64,000 nucleotides of DNA, taken from contig NC_013524.1 in assembly GCF_000024985.1 (NCBI RefSeq), forward strand, positions 248,001 to 312,000, written 5' to 3'. The position numbers and the translations under genes were made by a program. The stretch is from Sphaerobacter thermophilus DSM 20745. GTDB taxonomy: Bacteria; Chloroflexota; Chloroflexia; Thermomicrobiales; Thermomicrobiaceae. The notes beneath the pieces are model-generated. The model ran no database searches, had not been told where the DNA came from, and saw only the letters and a program-made list of their open reading frames with translations. This document shows positions 8,456 to 17,225 of this stretch, one piece after another (the stretch's first letter is position 1; the number at the start of each line of letters is the position of its first letter).

Positions 8456-9655
8456 TTGGCCGAGACCCAGGCGGTTCCCGCGGCAGCGGGCAGCATCGTG
8501 CGCAACCGCCCCCTCATCACCCTTGCACTGGGCCACTTTACCATCGACCTGTACGCTGGCCTGCTTCCTGTCCTATTCCCCTTGCTGGCCTCCCGCTTCG
8601 GGCTGGACCTGAAGACGGTCGGCCTGGTGAGCCTGGCCTACAGCGGGGTCGGGTCGGTGTCGCAGCCCCTCTTCGGCTACCTCGCCGATCGGTTCGGCAC
8701 GCGCCTCATCGGCTTTGCGCTGATCTGGACGGCCGTGACCTTCGCCGGGATCGGCTTCGCGCCCTCCTTCCCGGTGATTCTGACCCTGGCCGGGCTTGCG
8801 GGGCTCGGTTCGGGCGCCTTCCACCCGTTCGGCGCGCTCAACGCCAACGCGGTCATTACCGATCAGAAACGCAACGCGGCGATGTCGGTCTACGCCTCCG
8901 GCGGGACGATCGGCTTCGCGCTCGGCCCGCTGATCGGCGTCGGCCTGCTGGCACTGTTCGAACTGCGCGGCGTCTCGGTGATGCTCTTCCCCGGGACGGT
9001 GATCGCCTTCTGGCTGCTCTACGAGATGCGGGCGATCGCAGTCCGACCTGCGGTCCGGGCCGGCCACGCCCGGGTGAAGCCGGCCCCGATCCCGAAGCTT
9101 GCCATGGCCGCCGTCATCCTGATCATGATGGCGCGCTCCTGGAGCATGAGCAGTATCCAGGCGTACGTGCCGACCTGGTACGAGTCCCTGGGCTACTCCA
9201 AGGGTTTCTACGGCGCCCTGGCAACTGTCATTACCCTGTGCAGTGCCGCAGGCACCATCGGCTCGGGCAACCTCGCCGACCGTTACGGCCGGCGGGCGGT
9301 CATCCTCGTCTCGCTGATCCTGACGATCCCGACCGTGCTCCTCTTCGCGCAGTTCACCGGACCGATCGCGTTCGTCACCGGCGCCCTGGTCGGCCTGCTC
9401 GCGGCCTCCACTGCACCGCTCTTGCTCGTGATGGCACAGCAGCTTATGCTCGGTCGAGCAGGCATCGCATCCGGCCTGATCCTGGGCCTCGGCTTCGTCA
9501 CCGGCGCGATCGGTGTCCCGATCACCGGCGCCGTGGCCGACGCGCTCGGGATCCAGATGGCGATGCGCCTGCAAGTGGTGCTGGCGCTTATCGCGATCCC
9601 GCTGTGCCTGTTGCTGCCCACCGAGCGCAGCCTGCAGGCCGCGAAGCGGGAGTGA
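8456..9655 (+). CDS. MFS transporter resembling fosmidomycin-resistance carriers
   Basis: This 399-residue inner-membrane protein has about twelve transmembrane segments. Its opening, [22 protein letters not shown], and the first-loop motif [10 protein letters not shown] are like the Fsr-type drug exporters. The later half repeats the loop motif as N-L-A-D-R-Y-G-R-R. The exported compound is not known; fosmidomycin itself is only the name of the family. TTG 8456 was chosen because GGAG (8444-8447) stands eight bases before it and the first helix follows soon after. The frame is open far upstream over rlmD, but that part is a shadow. Confidence 0.82.
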   Translation: MAETQAVPAAAGSIVRNRPLITLALGHFTIDLYAGLLPVLFPLLASRFGLDLKTVGLVSLAYSGVGSVSQPLFGYLADRFGTRLIGFALIWTAVTFAGIGFAPSFPVILTLAGLAGLGSGAFHPFGALNANAVITDQKRNAAMSVYASGGTIGFALGPLIGVGLLALFELRGVSVMLFPGTVIAFWLLYEMRAIAVRPAVRAGHARVKPAPIPKLAMAAVILIMMARSWSMSSIQAYVPTWYESLGYSKGFYGALATVITLCSAAGTIGSGNLADRYGRRAVILVSLILTIPTVLLFAQFTGPIAFVTGALVGLLAASTAPLLLVMAQQLMLGRAGIASGLILGLGFVTGAIGVPITGAVADALGIQMAMRLQVVLALIAIPLCLLLPTERSLQAAKRE

Positions 9656-9656
9656 G

Positions 9657-9799
9657 GCGTGATGCGTGATACGTCATGCGTCATGCGTCATACGTGTTGC
9701 GTGTTCCGTTCATGTCGAGCGGTGCCATGGTGAGACCGCAGGGTATGGTTCTGCCACGGAGCACGGAACACGCGTGACGTATGACGTATGACGCATGAC
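9657..9799. repeat. heptad tandem repeats arranged as an inverted repeat
   Basis: Units of seven bases (GCGTGAT, ACGTCAT, GCGTCAT and variants ACGTGTT, GCGTGTT) run head to tail from 9657 to about 9705. The arm 9673-9708 is inverted at 9764-9799 with 32 of 36 bases matching, around a 55-base centre. The right side again shows heptads (CGTATGA, CGTATGA, CGCATGA). It fills the gap between two co-directional MFS genes and could fold into a long cruciform or RNA hairpin. No coding potential is evident. Confidence 0.75.
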
Positions 9800-9813
9800 G
9801 ATCGGGAGTCGAG

Positions 9814-11058
9814 ATGCTCCACCGGTGGGTCGAGACGGCCAGTCCGGCCGCGCGGCGTGGATTCGTGCTGCTGGCGATCATGTCGGCTGCCTTCGGCATG
9901 TCGATGGCCATGCAGCAGAACGTGGTCACCAACTACTTCGAGGATGTCCTGGGCCTCGCCGGGCCGCAGTTCGGCTACATCACGGCAATCCGTGAAATCC
10001 CCGGCTTCCTCCTCCTCTTCCTGACCGCGCTCTTCTACCGCATGTCCATCCCGCGCCTGACCGCCTGGGCGCTGGTGCTCCTGGCGATTGGCTACGGGCT
10101 CTTCGGCGTCTCGAACTCCTTCTGGACCGTCACGCCGTGGGTCATCATCTCCTCGATGGGGTACCACACCGTGCTCCAGACGCAGCACGCGCTGGGCATG
10201 AGCCTCACGACAGCCGACCGCGCGGGAGTGGTGCTCGGGCGGATGTCGGCGATCTACAGTGGCGGCTCGCTGGCGGCGATGCTCCTGGTGTTTGTCACCT
10301 TCCGCCAGGGTTGGATCTCGTTCAACGGCGCCTTCGTCCTCGCAGGGCTGCTGGCATTGATCGGCGCGATCGCGGCTTTCGGCATCCCGAACCTGCGCGA
10401 CGGGCACGAGGTGCCCCACCGGCCGCGCCGCGAGCCCATCGTCATTCGCCGAGCGTACCGCTACTACTATTATCTGAGCCTGCTCGACGGGGCGCGGCAA
10501 CAGATCTTCTTCTCGTTCGGGCTGTGGGTTCTGGTGAACCACTTCCGGCTCTCGGTTCCCGGCGTCAGCGCGCTCCTGGTGGTGGTGAGCCTGGCCTCGA
10601 TGGTGGCCGGTCCCTGGATCGGGCGCATGATCGACGTCCGAGGGGAACGCGAGGTGCTCGGCGCGATCAACGTGGCCTACATCGCCGCGCTCCTCGGCTA
10701 TGCGTTGATCGACAACCTCTACATCGCGGCCGCCTGCTACCTGATCTACTCGCTCATCTTCCCGCTGTCGTCGGTCGGGGCGGCGACCTACCTGCGCAAG
10801 ATCGCCCCGGTCGCGGACGTGGCGCCGTCGCTGGCGACCGGCCTGACTCTGCAGCACGCGGCCGCGGTGATCGTGCCCATCACGGCAGGCTTCATCCTGA
10901 ACTTCACCGGCTACCAGATCCCGTTCCTGATCGCGTGCGTCTTCGCAAGCATCACCATCCTGGTCACCCGCCGGCTCGACCCGGTCGCGCAGCGCTCCCC
11001 GGCCAAGCTGGCGGAGGAGGAGGCGTCACTCGTTCCCGCCACCGCAGAGGCACGCTGA
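9814..11058 (+). CDS. major facilitator superfamily transporter
   Basis: This membrane carrier of 414 residues has about twelve hydrophobic segments. It begins with R-G-F-V-L-L-A-I-M-S-A-A-F-G-M-S-M-A-M-Q-Q-N-V-V (a helix after a short amphipathic start), and a charged central loop (R-D-G-H-E-V-P-H-R-P-R-R-E-P) separates the two halves. The second half opens with Y-Y-Y-Y-L-S-L-L-D-G-A-R-Q-Q and contains I-G-R-M-I-D-V-R-G-E-R-E, the inter-helix loop motif. Substrate unknown. ATG 9814 follows GGGAG (9803-9807). It is downstream of another MFS gene but separated by the heptad repeat, so it may be expressed on its own. Confidence 0.8.
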   Translation: MLHRWVETASPAARRGFVLLAIMSAAFGMSMAMQQNVVTNYFEDVLGLAGPQFGYITAIREIPGFLLLFLTALFYRMSIPRLTAWALVLLAIGYGLFGVSNSFWTVTPWVIISSMGYHTVLQTQHALGMSLTTADRAGVVLGRMSAIYSGGSLAAMLLVFVTFRQGWISFNGAFVLAGLLALIGAIAAFGIPNLRDGHEVPHRPRREPIVIRRAYRYYYYLSLLDGARQQIFFSFGLWVLVNHFRLSVPGVSALLVVVSLASMVAGPWIGRMIDVRGEREVLGAINVAYIAALLGYALIDNLYIAAACYLIYSLIFPLSSVGAATYLRKIAPVADVAPSLATGLTLQHAAAVIVPITAGFILNFTGYQIPFLIACVFASITILVTRRLDPVAQRSPAKLAEEEASLVPATAEAR

Positions 11059-11508
11059 GGCACGGGCTGGATTATCTTGCTAAAGGCCATTACGTCCGGC
11101 ACGTGCCGAACGCTGGGTACCTGATCATCTGGATGAAAGCCCCTATTCTCCCAGCCGGCTTTAGCCGGCTTCGCCTTGTCAGCCCGGGGGTTTACCCCCG
11201 GGCACCTGCCACGGCGCTCGGACCCTTCTCCAGCCGATCGCGACTCATGGCTAGTGCGTAGCGGGCTGCGGGCGGGTGCAACGAGCCGATTGCTCAGAAC
11301 TCATGAGCGGCAGTCTGGGCACTGGAGCGAGCCCGGCATACCGTTACGCCACGAGTGTCCGTAAACTGGCGCCCGGGTGGCCCGGCTGGGAGAATGGGTC
11401 ACGAATCGGCGGCGAGATCGTCTGGCGCGACGGGAAGGCGACGGGAGCGCGGCCGGGTGGCGTGATTCGGACGCCGCGGCGGTGAGCGGGTGATTGGAGG
11501 AATGGGGA
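11059..11508. other. 450-base intergenic region holding one REP-like unit
   Basis: After the MFS stop the region has no open frame with a ribosome binding site or sensible composition. It contains the double hairpin at 11,153-11,203. The rest (11,210-11,490) is GC-rich with no clear promoter. GGAGGA at 11,496-11,501 belongs to the next gene. Confidence 0.6.
11153..11203 (+). repeat. REP-like double-hairpin unit (copy 1)
   Basis: AGCCGGCT-TT-AGCCGGCT (11,153-11,170) is followed by the linker TCGCCTTGTCA and then the hairpin GCCCGGGGG-TTTA-CCCCCGGGC (11,182-11,203). The same two-hairpin plan with the CTT...TTGTCA linker recurs near 28,713-28,762 and 59,689-59,950, so this is a dispersed family. 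Confidence 0.8.
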
Positions 11509-12693
11509 ATGGCGGTTCCGGAGGGGGATCGAAGCGTGAACGCCGGGGAACTGGTGGATTTCACGCTACGGCTGGTGCGGGAGCCGAGCCCATCGGGGAC
11601 GGAGGGGGCGGTTGCGCGGATCGTGGCCGCGGAGATGGCGCGCCTGGGCTTCGTCGTTGAGACGGACGACTGGGGGAACGTGGTCGGGACGATCGACGCC
11701 GGGCCGGGGCCGTGTCTCCTGTTCGACGCCCACATCGACACCGTGGGGGTGAGTAACCCGGACGACTGGTCGCGAAATCCCTGGGGTGAGGTGATGGGCG
11801 ATCGGCTCTACGGCCGCGGCTCGATGGACATGAAGGGGCCGCTGGCAGCCGCGGTGTACGGCATCGCCTCCCTGCGCGGCTCGCTGCGCCGGGGACGAGT
11901 GGTCGTGTCGGCGACCGTCGCCGAGGAGCTGGTCGAGGGGCCGGCGCTCGAGCACGTCGCGAAGCGGGTGAAGCCCGACGCCGTGGTGATCTGTGAGGCG
12001 ACCGGGCTGACCGTCGCCCGAGGCCAGCGGGGGCGGGCAGAGATCCGGGTTGAGGTCAACGGGCGGCCGACGCACTCCTCCCGGCCGGAGTTCGGGATCA
12101 ACGCGGCGGAGGCGATGGCCGACGTCATCGTCGCCCTGCGCGAGCTCGACCCGACCCAGCACCCCGTGCTCGGTAAGGGGATCCTGGTGCTGACTGATAT
12201 CCTGTCGGAGCCATACCCGGGACTCTCGGTTGTGCCGCACCGCTGCGTCGCGACCTTCGACCGGCGGACGCTGCCGGGGGAGACGGAGGAGTCGATCCTG
12301 GCGCCGATCCGGGAGCGGATGGACCGGGCGCTGGCGCGGACCGGGGCGAACGGGTCCGCGACGATTGCGGTGGACGACTTCGAGAGCTACACGGGGGCGC
12401 GCGTGGAGGCGCCGAACTTCGCCCCCGCCTGGTTCTTCCCCGATGACCACCCGCTTGTGGCCGGTGCGCTCGCCGCGCTGCAGGAGGCAGGGGTGCCGAC
12501 GCGGCTGGGCCACTATGCCTTCTGCACCAACGGGAGCGGCACCGCGGGGCGGCTCGGCATCCCGACCATCGGGTTCGGGCCGGGCGACGAGGAGATGGCC
12601 CACCGGGTCGATGAGTACATCGAGATCGCCCAGTTGGAAGCGGCGGCAAGGGGCTACGCCGCCATCGCGCGACACCTCACGGAGCGCGGCTGA
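11509..12693 (+). CDS. M20 metallopeptidase of the YgeY type
   Basis: This 394-residue zinc hydrolase is related to ArgE, DapE and carboxypeptidase G2. Metal and catalytic residues are visible: His75 and Asp77 (H-I-D-T-V-G), Asp107 (G-R-G-S-M-D-M-K-G), Glu139/Glu140 (A-E-E-L-V-E-G) and a late His in A-H-R-V-D-E-Y. The stretches R-G-Q-R-G-R-A-E-I-R-V and T-N-G-S-G-T-A-G-R-L-G-I-P-T-I-G-F-G-P-G are those I associate with YgeY, the hydrolase linked to selenium metabolism in several genomes. ATG 11,509 follows GGAGGA (11,496-11,501). The next gene is a PLP enzyme 74 bases on, and a dipeptidase lies further along, so a role in amino-acid or peptide-derivative breakdown is likely. The substrate is unknown. 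Confidence 0.85.
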   Translation: MAVPEGDRSVNAGELVDFTLRLVREPSPSGTEGAVARIVAAEMARLGFVVETDDWGNVVGTIDAGPGPCLLFDAHIDTVGVSNPDDWSRNPWGEVMGDRLYGRGSMDMKGPLAAAVYGIASLRGSLRRGRVVVSATVAEELVEGPALEHVAKRVKPDAVVICEATGLTVARGQRGRAEIRVEVNGRPTHSSRPEFGINAAEAMADVIVALRELDPTQHPVLGKGILVLTDILSEPYPGLSVVPHRCVATFDRRTLPGETEESILAPIRERMDRALARTGANGSATIAVDDFESYTGARVEAPNFAPAWFFPDDHPLVAGALAALQEAGVPTRLGHYAFCTNGSGTAGRLGIPTIGFGPGDEEMAHRVDEYIEIAQLEAAARGYAAIARHLTERG

Positions 12694-12767
12694 AAGACCA
12701 GTGCGGTCTGGCGGTTCGGCCGGAGCGGGCCGGATCGCCGGGATCGGTGAAGGTAGAGGGAGTGGTG

Positions 12768-13982
12768 ATGGGCATTCCGACCGGCGCGACGGTCGTGTAC
12801 GACGACGGCACCGAAGAGACGTTCGAGGACGTGAGCCTCGCCGAGGCGCGAGCCGATGAGGGGCGGGTGGAGTACCGGTACGCCTACGCCGCGGACTTGC
12901 TGCCGGGTGAGCCGGCAGGAGAGACCGGGATGTGGCGCTACCGTGCGCTCTTGCCGCTGGAGGAGGGGCCGATCCACTACCCGCTGCCGGTCGGGGGGAC
13001 CCCGCTCGTGGCGGCTCCCGGGCTCCGGAACCGGCTGCAGATGCCACACCTCTGGGTGAAGGACGAAACGCGTGGGCCGACCGGCTCGAACAAGGACCGC
13101 GCCACAGCGATGGTGCTGGAGCACGCTATGCGCGCCGGGGCGCAGACGGTGAGCTGCGCCTCGACCGGCAACGTGGCGGTGTCGCTGGCAGTTGGGGCGG
13201 CCGCGGCCGGGCTGCGGGCGGTCATCTTCGTGCCGGAGCAGGTCGCGGAGTCGAAGCTGGCGCTCATGCGGCTGGCCGGGGCGACGGTGCTGAAGGTCCG
13301 CGAGGGCTATGACGCGGCGATGCGCTTCTCGCGTCGGGCGGCTCGCGAGTTCGGCTGGTTCGACCGCAACACGGGCTACAACCCGGCCACGCTGGAAGCG
13401 AAGAAGACCGTTGCCTTCGAGATCTGGGAGCAGTTGGGCCGCAGGGTGCCGGACGTGGTGGTGTCGCCGATCGGCGACGGGGTGACCCTCAGCGCGCTGG
13501 CCAAGGGCTTCCGCGAGCTGGTCGCCTGCGGCGTCACCACAGGCGTGCCCCGGATCATCGGCGTCCAGGCCGAGGGGTGCCAGCCGGTGAAACTGGCCTG
13601 GGAGCGGGGTGGCCAGGTCGAGCCGGTGGAGCCCAAGACGATCGCCGACGGAATCGCGGTGGGCCAGCCGCTGAGCGGGGCGGCCGTGCTGCGGGATGTG
13701 CGTGATTCGGGCGGAGCTTTCGTCGCGGTGAGCGATGACGCGATGGTGCGCGCTATTGGCACGCTGGCGGCGTCGGCGGGCATCCTGGCCGAGCCGGCCG
13801 GCGCGGCCGCCATGGCCGGGCTGGAAGTGGCGCTGGAGGCCGGGCTGGTGAGCCGCGATGAGCGGGTCGTGGTGCTCGCGACCGGCACCGTGCTGAAGAA
13901 TCCGATCTTTCCGGAGTTGCCCGGCGCGGTACACACCGTGCACGCCGATCTGGACGAGTTGCGGCGGGCGCTCGGAGTGTAG
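12768..13982 (+). CDS. threonine-synthase-like PLP-dependent enzyme
   Basis: This is a fold-type II PLP enzyme of 404 residues. T-G-S-N-K-D-R-A carries the Schiff-base lysine Lys109. S-T-G-N-V-A-V-S-L binds the substrate carboxylate, and G-D-G-V-T-L-S-A-L is the phosphate-binding loop. The C-terminal A-T-G-T-V-L-K-N-P is typical of threonine synthase. True threonine synthase would convert O-phosphohomoserine to threonine, but the gene lies behind a YgeY-type M20 hydrolase rather than with hom or thrB, so a lyase or beta-replacement reaction on another amino acid is equally possible. ATG 12,768 follows GAGGGAG (12,756-12,762); a GTG at 12,747 lacks a good site. Confidence 0.82.
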   Translation: MGIPTGATVVYDDGTEETFEDVSLAEARADEGRVEYRYAYAADLLPGEPAGETGMWRYRALLPLEEGPIHYPLPVGGTPLVAAPGLRNRLQMPHLWVKDETRGPTGSNKDRATAMVLEHAMRAGAQTVSCASTGNVAVSLAVGAAAAGLRAVIFVPEQVAESKLALMRLAGATVLKVREGYDAAMRFSRRAAREFGWFDRNTGYNPATLEAKKTVAFEIWEQLGRRVPDVVVSPIGDGVTLSALAKGFRELVACGVTTGVPRIIGVQAEGCQPVKLAWERGGQVEPVEPKTIADGIAVGQPLSGAAVLRDVRDSGGAFVAVSDDAMVRAIGTLAASAGILAEPAGAAAMAGLEVALEAGLVSRDERVVVLATGTVLKNPIFPELPGAVHTVHADLDELRRALGV

Positions 13983-13999
13983 TCAGGAGCATGAGGTAC

Positions 14000-14031
14000 G
14001 AGGGCCGGGCTCCGCCGGGGGCCCGGCCCTC
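14000..14031. terminator. hairpin terminator between convergent genes
   Basis: GAGGGCCGGGC (14,000-14,010) pairs perfectly with GCCCGGCCCTC (14,021-14,031) around a ten-base loop, followed on the plus strand by TCCTTTCC. It lies between the PLP gene and the convergent hypothetical gene and could serve both. Confidence 0.7.
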
Positions 14032-14058
14032 TCCTTTCCGACGGGCCGCGTCGCTCGC

Positions 14059-14388
14059 TTAGGTCGCCTCGAGCACGCCGTAGTCCAGCACGAAGCGGTT
14101 GTCCGTGCCCAGGTGGAGTTCCAGACTCCAGTCGAACAGGTAGTCGGGCGGCGGGAGCTCCAGCGTGTCGTCCGCTGCCAGCACCACCCGCGCGTGCTCG
14201 GTATCCACGAGTTGCACTCCATCGGGGGGCGATTGCGACGACTTGTGGATCAGCTCGTGCTCGTGGTCGCCGTGGGGCATGACCTTGAACTCGAGCGTGC
14301 TCACGTTCCAGTCGATCACGTCGACCGGCAGGTGAATGGGGCGCTCGAAGACGTTCTCCTGGCCGCGTGTGAGGTCGAGCCGCGACAT
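14059..14388 (-). CDS. conserved-looking hypothetical protein, 109 residues
   Basis: I do not recognise a family. The product is soluble and acidic, with a His/Asp/Glu-rich stretch near the middle (P-H-G-D-H-E-H-E-L-I-H) and alternating strand-like segments (A-R-V-V-L-A-A-D-D-T-L-E-L). It ends in L-E-L-H-L-G-T-D-N-R-F-V-L-D-Y-G. There is no signal peptide or membrane segment. AGGAG stands eight bases before the ATG, which supports a real gene. The His/Asp cluster might bind metal, but that is only suggested by composition. It converges on the PLP gene and diverges from the M19 dipeptidase. Confidence 0.65.
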   Translation of the reverse strand: MSRLDLTRGQENVFERPIHLPVDVIDWNVSTLEFKVMPHGDHEHELIHKSSQSPPDGVQLVDTEHARVVLAADDTLELPPPDYLFDWSLELHLGTDNRFVLDYGVLEAT

Positions 14389-14555
14389 GGTGACCGCTCC
14401 TGTGCTTGTCCGGAGTGAGGACGCGTCGTCTCCCCGAACCTAGATGCCCTCGGGCTTCCCCGCATGTGGCGATCCACGGCCGGCATGATGCTCATAGCGC
14501 AAGCGTTGAGGTCTTGGCATGGCCGATTGGGTCACCTGACAGCCTGGGGACCGGA

Positions 14556-14585
14556 TTGACAGCGGCTCCCGAATGGCCGTACAAC
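14556..14585 (+). promoter_or_regulatory. probable promoter for the dipeptidase gene
   Basis: TTGACA (14,556-14,561) and TACAAC (14,580-14,585) are 18 bases apart, about 60 bases before the start codon at 14,644. The -35 is perfect. Confidence 0.5.
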
Positions 14586-14643
14586 CGTGCGGACTGATGA
14601 AGGGACGCTCCGCGCGCCGCGCGGTGCACGAGGGAGAGGGCGT

Positions 14644-15777
14644 ATGAGCGCGTCGACACAGGGTGGAGGCTTTCCGCCGATCTTCGACGGACACAACGAC
14701 ACCATCATCAGCCTGGCTGGCGAAGGGTTCGATGGCCCGGGCCGCCGGTCGTTCTTCGAGTGGACCGAGAAGGGCCACATCGACCTGCCGCGCGCCCGCG
14801 CCGGTGGGCTGGGCGGCGGGTTCTTCGCGGTCCTGCCGCGGAGCCGCAAGCAGCGCCCCGGAGAGGGAGATCCGTCGACAGCGGTCGGGGCGGTTGACGT
14901 AACCGGTCGCGCGGAGAAGATCGGCACCGCGTTCGACCCCGAGAAGGGGTGGCCGCCGCCGATCCCCGTGGAGGACGCACAGTCGGACGCGCTGGCGCGG
15001 CTGGGTGAGTTGATCCGGATCGCGCAGGAGTCGAACGGGCAGTGCCGGATCATCCGCACCGCGGCCGAATTGCAGGAGTGCCTTGACACCGGCGTCTTCG
15101 CTATCCTGCTGCACTTCGAGGGGGCTGACGCGCTCGACCCGGATGGGTACGCGCTGGAGGTCTTCTATGAGGCCGGGCTGCGTTCGGTCGGGATCACCCA
15201 CTTCCGGCAGAACGCCTTCGCCGCGGGGGTGCCGAACATCTTCCCCGGTACGCCGGACATCGGGGAAGGGCTCACCGACGCGGGGAAGGAACTGATCCGG
15301 CAGCTCAACCGCAAGCGGGTGCTGATCGACCTGTCCCACGCGAATGAGAAGACCTTCTGGGACGTGGCGGAGATCTCCGACGCGCCGCTGGTGGCGACGC
15401 ACTCCAACGCCTGGGCGCTGTCGAACTCGCCGCGCAACCTGCTAGACAAGCAGCTCGACGCGATCCGGGAGCGGCGCGGGATGGTTGGCCTAAACTTCCA
15501 CGTCGGCTTCCTGCGCGCCGACGGCGCCATGGACCCGAACACCCCCATCTCGACCATGGTCGACCACATCGACTACCTCGTCGAGCGCATGGGGATCGAC
15601 TGCGTCGGGCTCGGTTCGGACTTCGACGGCGCGGTCGTGCCGGCCGAGTTGAAGGACGCGGCGGGGCTCCCGAAGCTCATGCAGGCGCTGCGCGATCGCG
15701 GCTACGACGACGAGGCGCTGAAGAAGCTGGCCCACGGCAACTGGGTCCGCGTCCTCCGGGACACGTGGGGCGAGTAA
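14644..15777 (+). CDS. M19 membrane-dipeptidase-family zinc peptidase
   Basis: This 377-residue binuclear zinc hydrolase of the renal dipeptidase family cleaves dipeptides, often with a D-amino acid at the C-terminal side. Ligands seen: His17 and Asp19 in F-D-G-H-N-D, the bridging Glu in H-F-E-G-A-D, the two His in L-S-H-A-N and A-T-H-S-N, and the Asp in G-L-G-S-D-F-D-G. There is no signal peptide, so it is probably cytoplasmic. ATG 14,644 follows GGGAGAGGG. The neighbourhood (M20 hydrolase and PLP enzyme upstream) fits peptide or amino-acid use, but the gene has its own promoter. Confidence 0.92.
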   Translation: MSASTQGGGFPPIFDGHNDTIISLAGEGFDGPGRRSFFEWTEKGHIDLPRARAGGLGGGFFAVLPRSRKQRPGEGDPSTAVGAVDVTGRAEKIGTAFDPEKGWPPPIPVEDAQSDALARLGELIRIAQESNGQCRIIRTAAELQECLDTGVFAILLHFEGADALDPDGYALEVFYEAGLRSVGITHFRQNAFAAGVPNIFPGTPDIGEGLTDAGKELIRQLNRKRVLIDLSHANEKTFWDVAEISDAPLVATHSNAWALSNSPRNLLDKQLDAIRERRGMVGLNFHVGFLRADGAMDPNTPISTMVDHIDYLVERMGIDCVGLGSDFDGAVVPAELKDAAGLPKLMQALRDRGYDDEALKKLAHGNWVRVLRDTWGE

Positions 15778-15808
15778 GTCCGGTCGTCCAACGCACCGGA
15801 ATGGACAC

Positions 15809-15834
15809 GAGCGCCGGCACGCATGCCGGCGCTC
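15809..15834. terminator. hairpin terminator between convergent genes
   Basis: GAGCGCCGGCA (15,809-15,819) pairs with TGCCGGCGCTC (15,824-15,834) around a CGCA loop. GTTGTGT follows. It stands between the M19 dipeptidase and the convergent transhydrogenase gene. Confidence 0.7.
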
Positions 15835-15842
15835 GTTGTGTC

Positions 15843-17120
15843 CTACCAGCAGCGCATGGAGTCGAGGAAGAGCTGGCGCAGTTCGGCCTCCCCGGCGGGG
15901 CGCGGTGACAGCTTGGTGACGCGGTGCTGGGGCAGGGTGCCTGCCACCAGCGCGTCGATGTCGTCGCGCTCGAACCCCACGGCGTGCAGGCCGTTGGGCA
16001 TCCCGAGCCGCCGCATCAACTTGATGATGGCCCCGGCCAGGAGATCGCCGGCGTCCTCCGGACCGGCGCCGCGGGTGTCGACGCCCATCAGCCGCGCCGC
16101 TTCCAGGTGCCGCTCCGGGTTGGCCGGCGCGGTGAACCGCACCACCGCCGGGGTGTGCAAGATGACCGACATCCCGTGCGGAATGATCGGGTGGTCCTTG
16201 GGATAGCCTTCGGGGATGTAGTCGCGCACCATACCGGAGACCGGGTACGACATGCCGTGGGGCAGGTGGACCCCGGCGTTGCCGAAGCCGATCCCCGCGA
16301 AGGCAGCAGCCAGGAGCATCTGCCCGCGCGCTTCCTCATCGTCCGGGTCCTCGACCGCGCGCACGATGTAGCGCGAGACGCGCTCGATCGCCTCGCGCGC
16401 CCAGATGTCGCTGATCGGGTTGGCACCCTGATAGGCCGGGCGGAGCGCCAGCGACGGCGGCGCTTCCCGCCGGTTGTAGGGCAGGGCCGTGTACGACTCG
16501 ATGGCGTGGCTCAGCACGTCGAACCCGGAGCAGGCGGCCACCATCGGCGGGAGGGAGCGCGTGTTGTTCGGGTCGATGATGCCCATCACCGGCCGCAGCG
16601 CGCGGTGGGCGATGCCGGTCTTGGCGTGCATCTCGGTCAGATCGAAGATGGCCACGCCGGTCGTCTCACTGCCGGTCCCGGCGGTGGTCGGAATGGCGAT
16701 CAACGGCTTGAGCGGGCCGGGCACCGGTCGCCCCTCGCCGATCGGCTGGTTGACGTAGGCGAGGAAGTCGGCCGGGTAGGTGGCGTACAGGTTGGCCGCT
16801 TTGGCGGTGTCCATGGACGACCCGCCGCCGACGGCCACGTAGCCGTCGAACCGGCCCTCCTCGGCGAAGCGGATCGCCTCCTTGAAGGAGACGTCGGTCG
16901 GCTCCACGCGTACCTGATCGTAGAGCACGGCGTCGATCCCGGCGTTTCGCAGCGACTCCATCGTCACCGCCACCGCTTCGGTCTGCGCCACGCGCGGGTC
17001 AGTCACCACCATGACGCGCCGCGCGCCGAGTGCGGCCATGTCGTGCCCCACCTCGCGGGTGACGCCGGGGCCGTACTTGATGCTCGATGTGTCCATGGTG
17101 AAGGCGGTCTCGTACGCCAT
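15843..17120 (-). CDS. hydroxyacid-oxoacid transhydrogenase (iron-containing alcohol dehydrogenase family)
   Basis: This is a group III-type, metal-dependent dehydrogenase of 425 residues. Its whole length follows the ADHFE1-like hydroxyacid-oxoacid transhydrogenase, which couples oxidation of 4-hydroxybutyrate to reduction of 2-oxoglutarate without free NAD. Seen: the N-terminal F-T-M-D-T-S-S-I-K-Y-G-P-G, the nucleotide site G-G-G-S-S-M-D-T-A-K, T-T-A-G-T-G-S-E-T-T, the metal ligands around F-D-V-L-S-H-A-I-E-S-Y and H-L-P-H-G-M-S-Y-P, and I-P-H-G-M-S-V-I-L. ATG 17,120 follows GGGAGGGAG. A hairpin at 17,141-17,167 stands immediately upstream. Substrate assignment rests on family resemblance. 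Confidence 0.87.
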   Translation of the reverse strand: MAYETAFTMDTSSIKYGPGVTREVGHDMAALGARRVMVVTDPRVAQTEAVAVTMESLRNAGIDAVLYDQVRVEPTDVSFKEAIRFAEEGRFDGYVAVGGGSSMDTAKAANLYATYPADFLAYVNQPIGEGRPVPGPLKPLIAIPTTAGTGSETTGVAIFDLTEMHAKTGIAHRALRPVMGIIDPNNTRSLPPMVAACSGFDVLSHAIESYTALPYNRREAPPSLALRPAYQGANPISDIWAREAIERVSRYIVRAVEDPDDEEARGQMLLAAAFAGIGFGNAGVHLPHGMSYPVSGMVRDYIPEGYPKDHPIIPHGMSVILHTPAVVRFTAPANPERHLEAARLMGVDTRGAGPEDAGDLLAGAIIKLMRRLGMPNGLHAVGFERDDIDALVAGTLPQHRVTKLSPRPAGEAELRQLFLDSMRCW

Positions 17121-17140
17121 CGTGCCACTCCCTCCCGTTT

Positions 17141-17167
17141 GGGCACCGGGTTTCAACCGGTGTGCCC
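17141..17167. repeat. short hairpin upstream of the transhydrogenase
   Basis: GGGCACCGG and CCGGTGTGCCC form an imperfect stem with one bulged base around GTTTCAA. It lies directly before the ribosome binding site of the minus-strand gene, so it may be a leader hairpin, the end of the upstream transcript, or a REP-type remnant. I cannot tell these apart. Confidence 0.45.
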
Positions 17168-17225
17168 ACCGGCTCGGCTGTGTGGCTAGCATACAACCAC
17201 TCGGCCTGGTGCGGACCCGGCCGAG

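Noticed and set aside
9657-9799. CRISPR array
   Set aside because: Units are seven bases without spacers and are mirrored, unlike CRISPR repeats.
17141-17167. Riboswitch before the transhydrogenase gene
   Set aside because: It is a short single hairpin without a conserved ligand-binding core.
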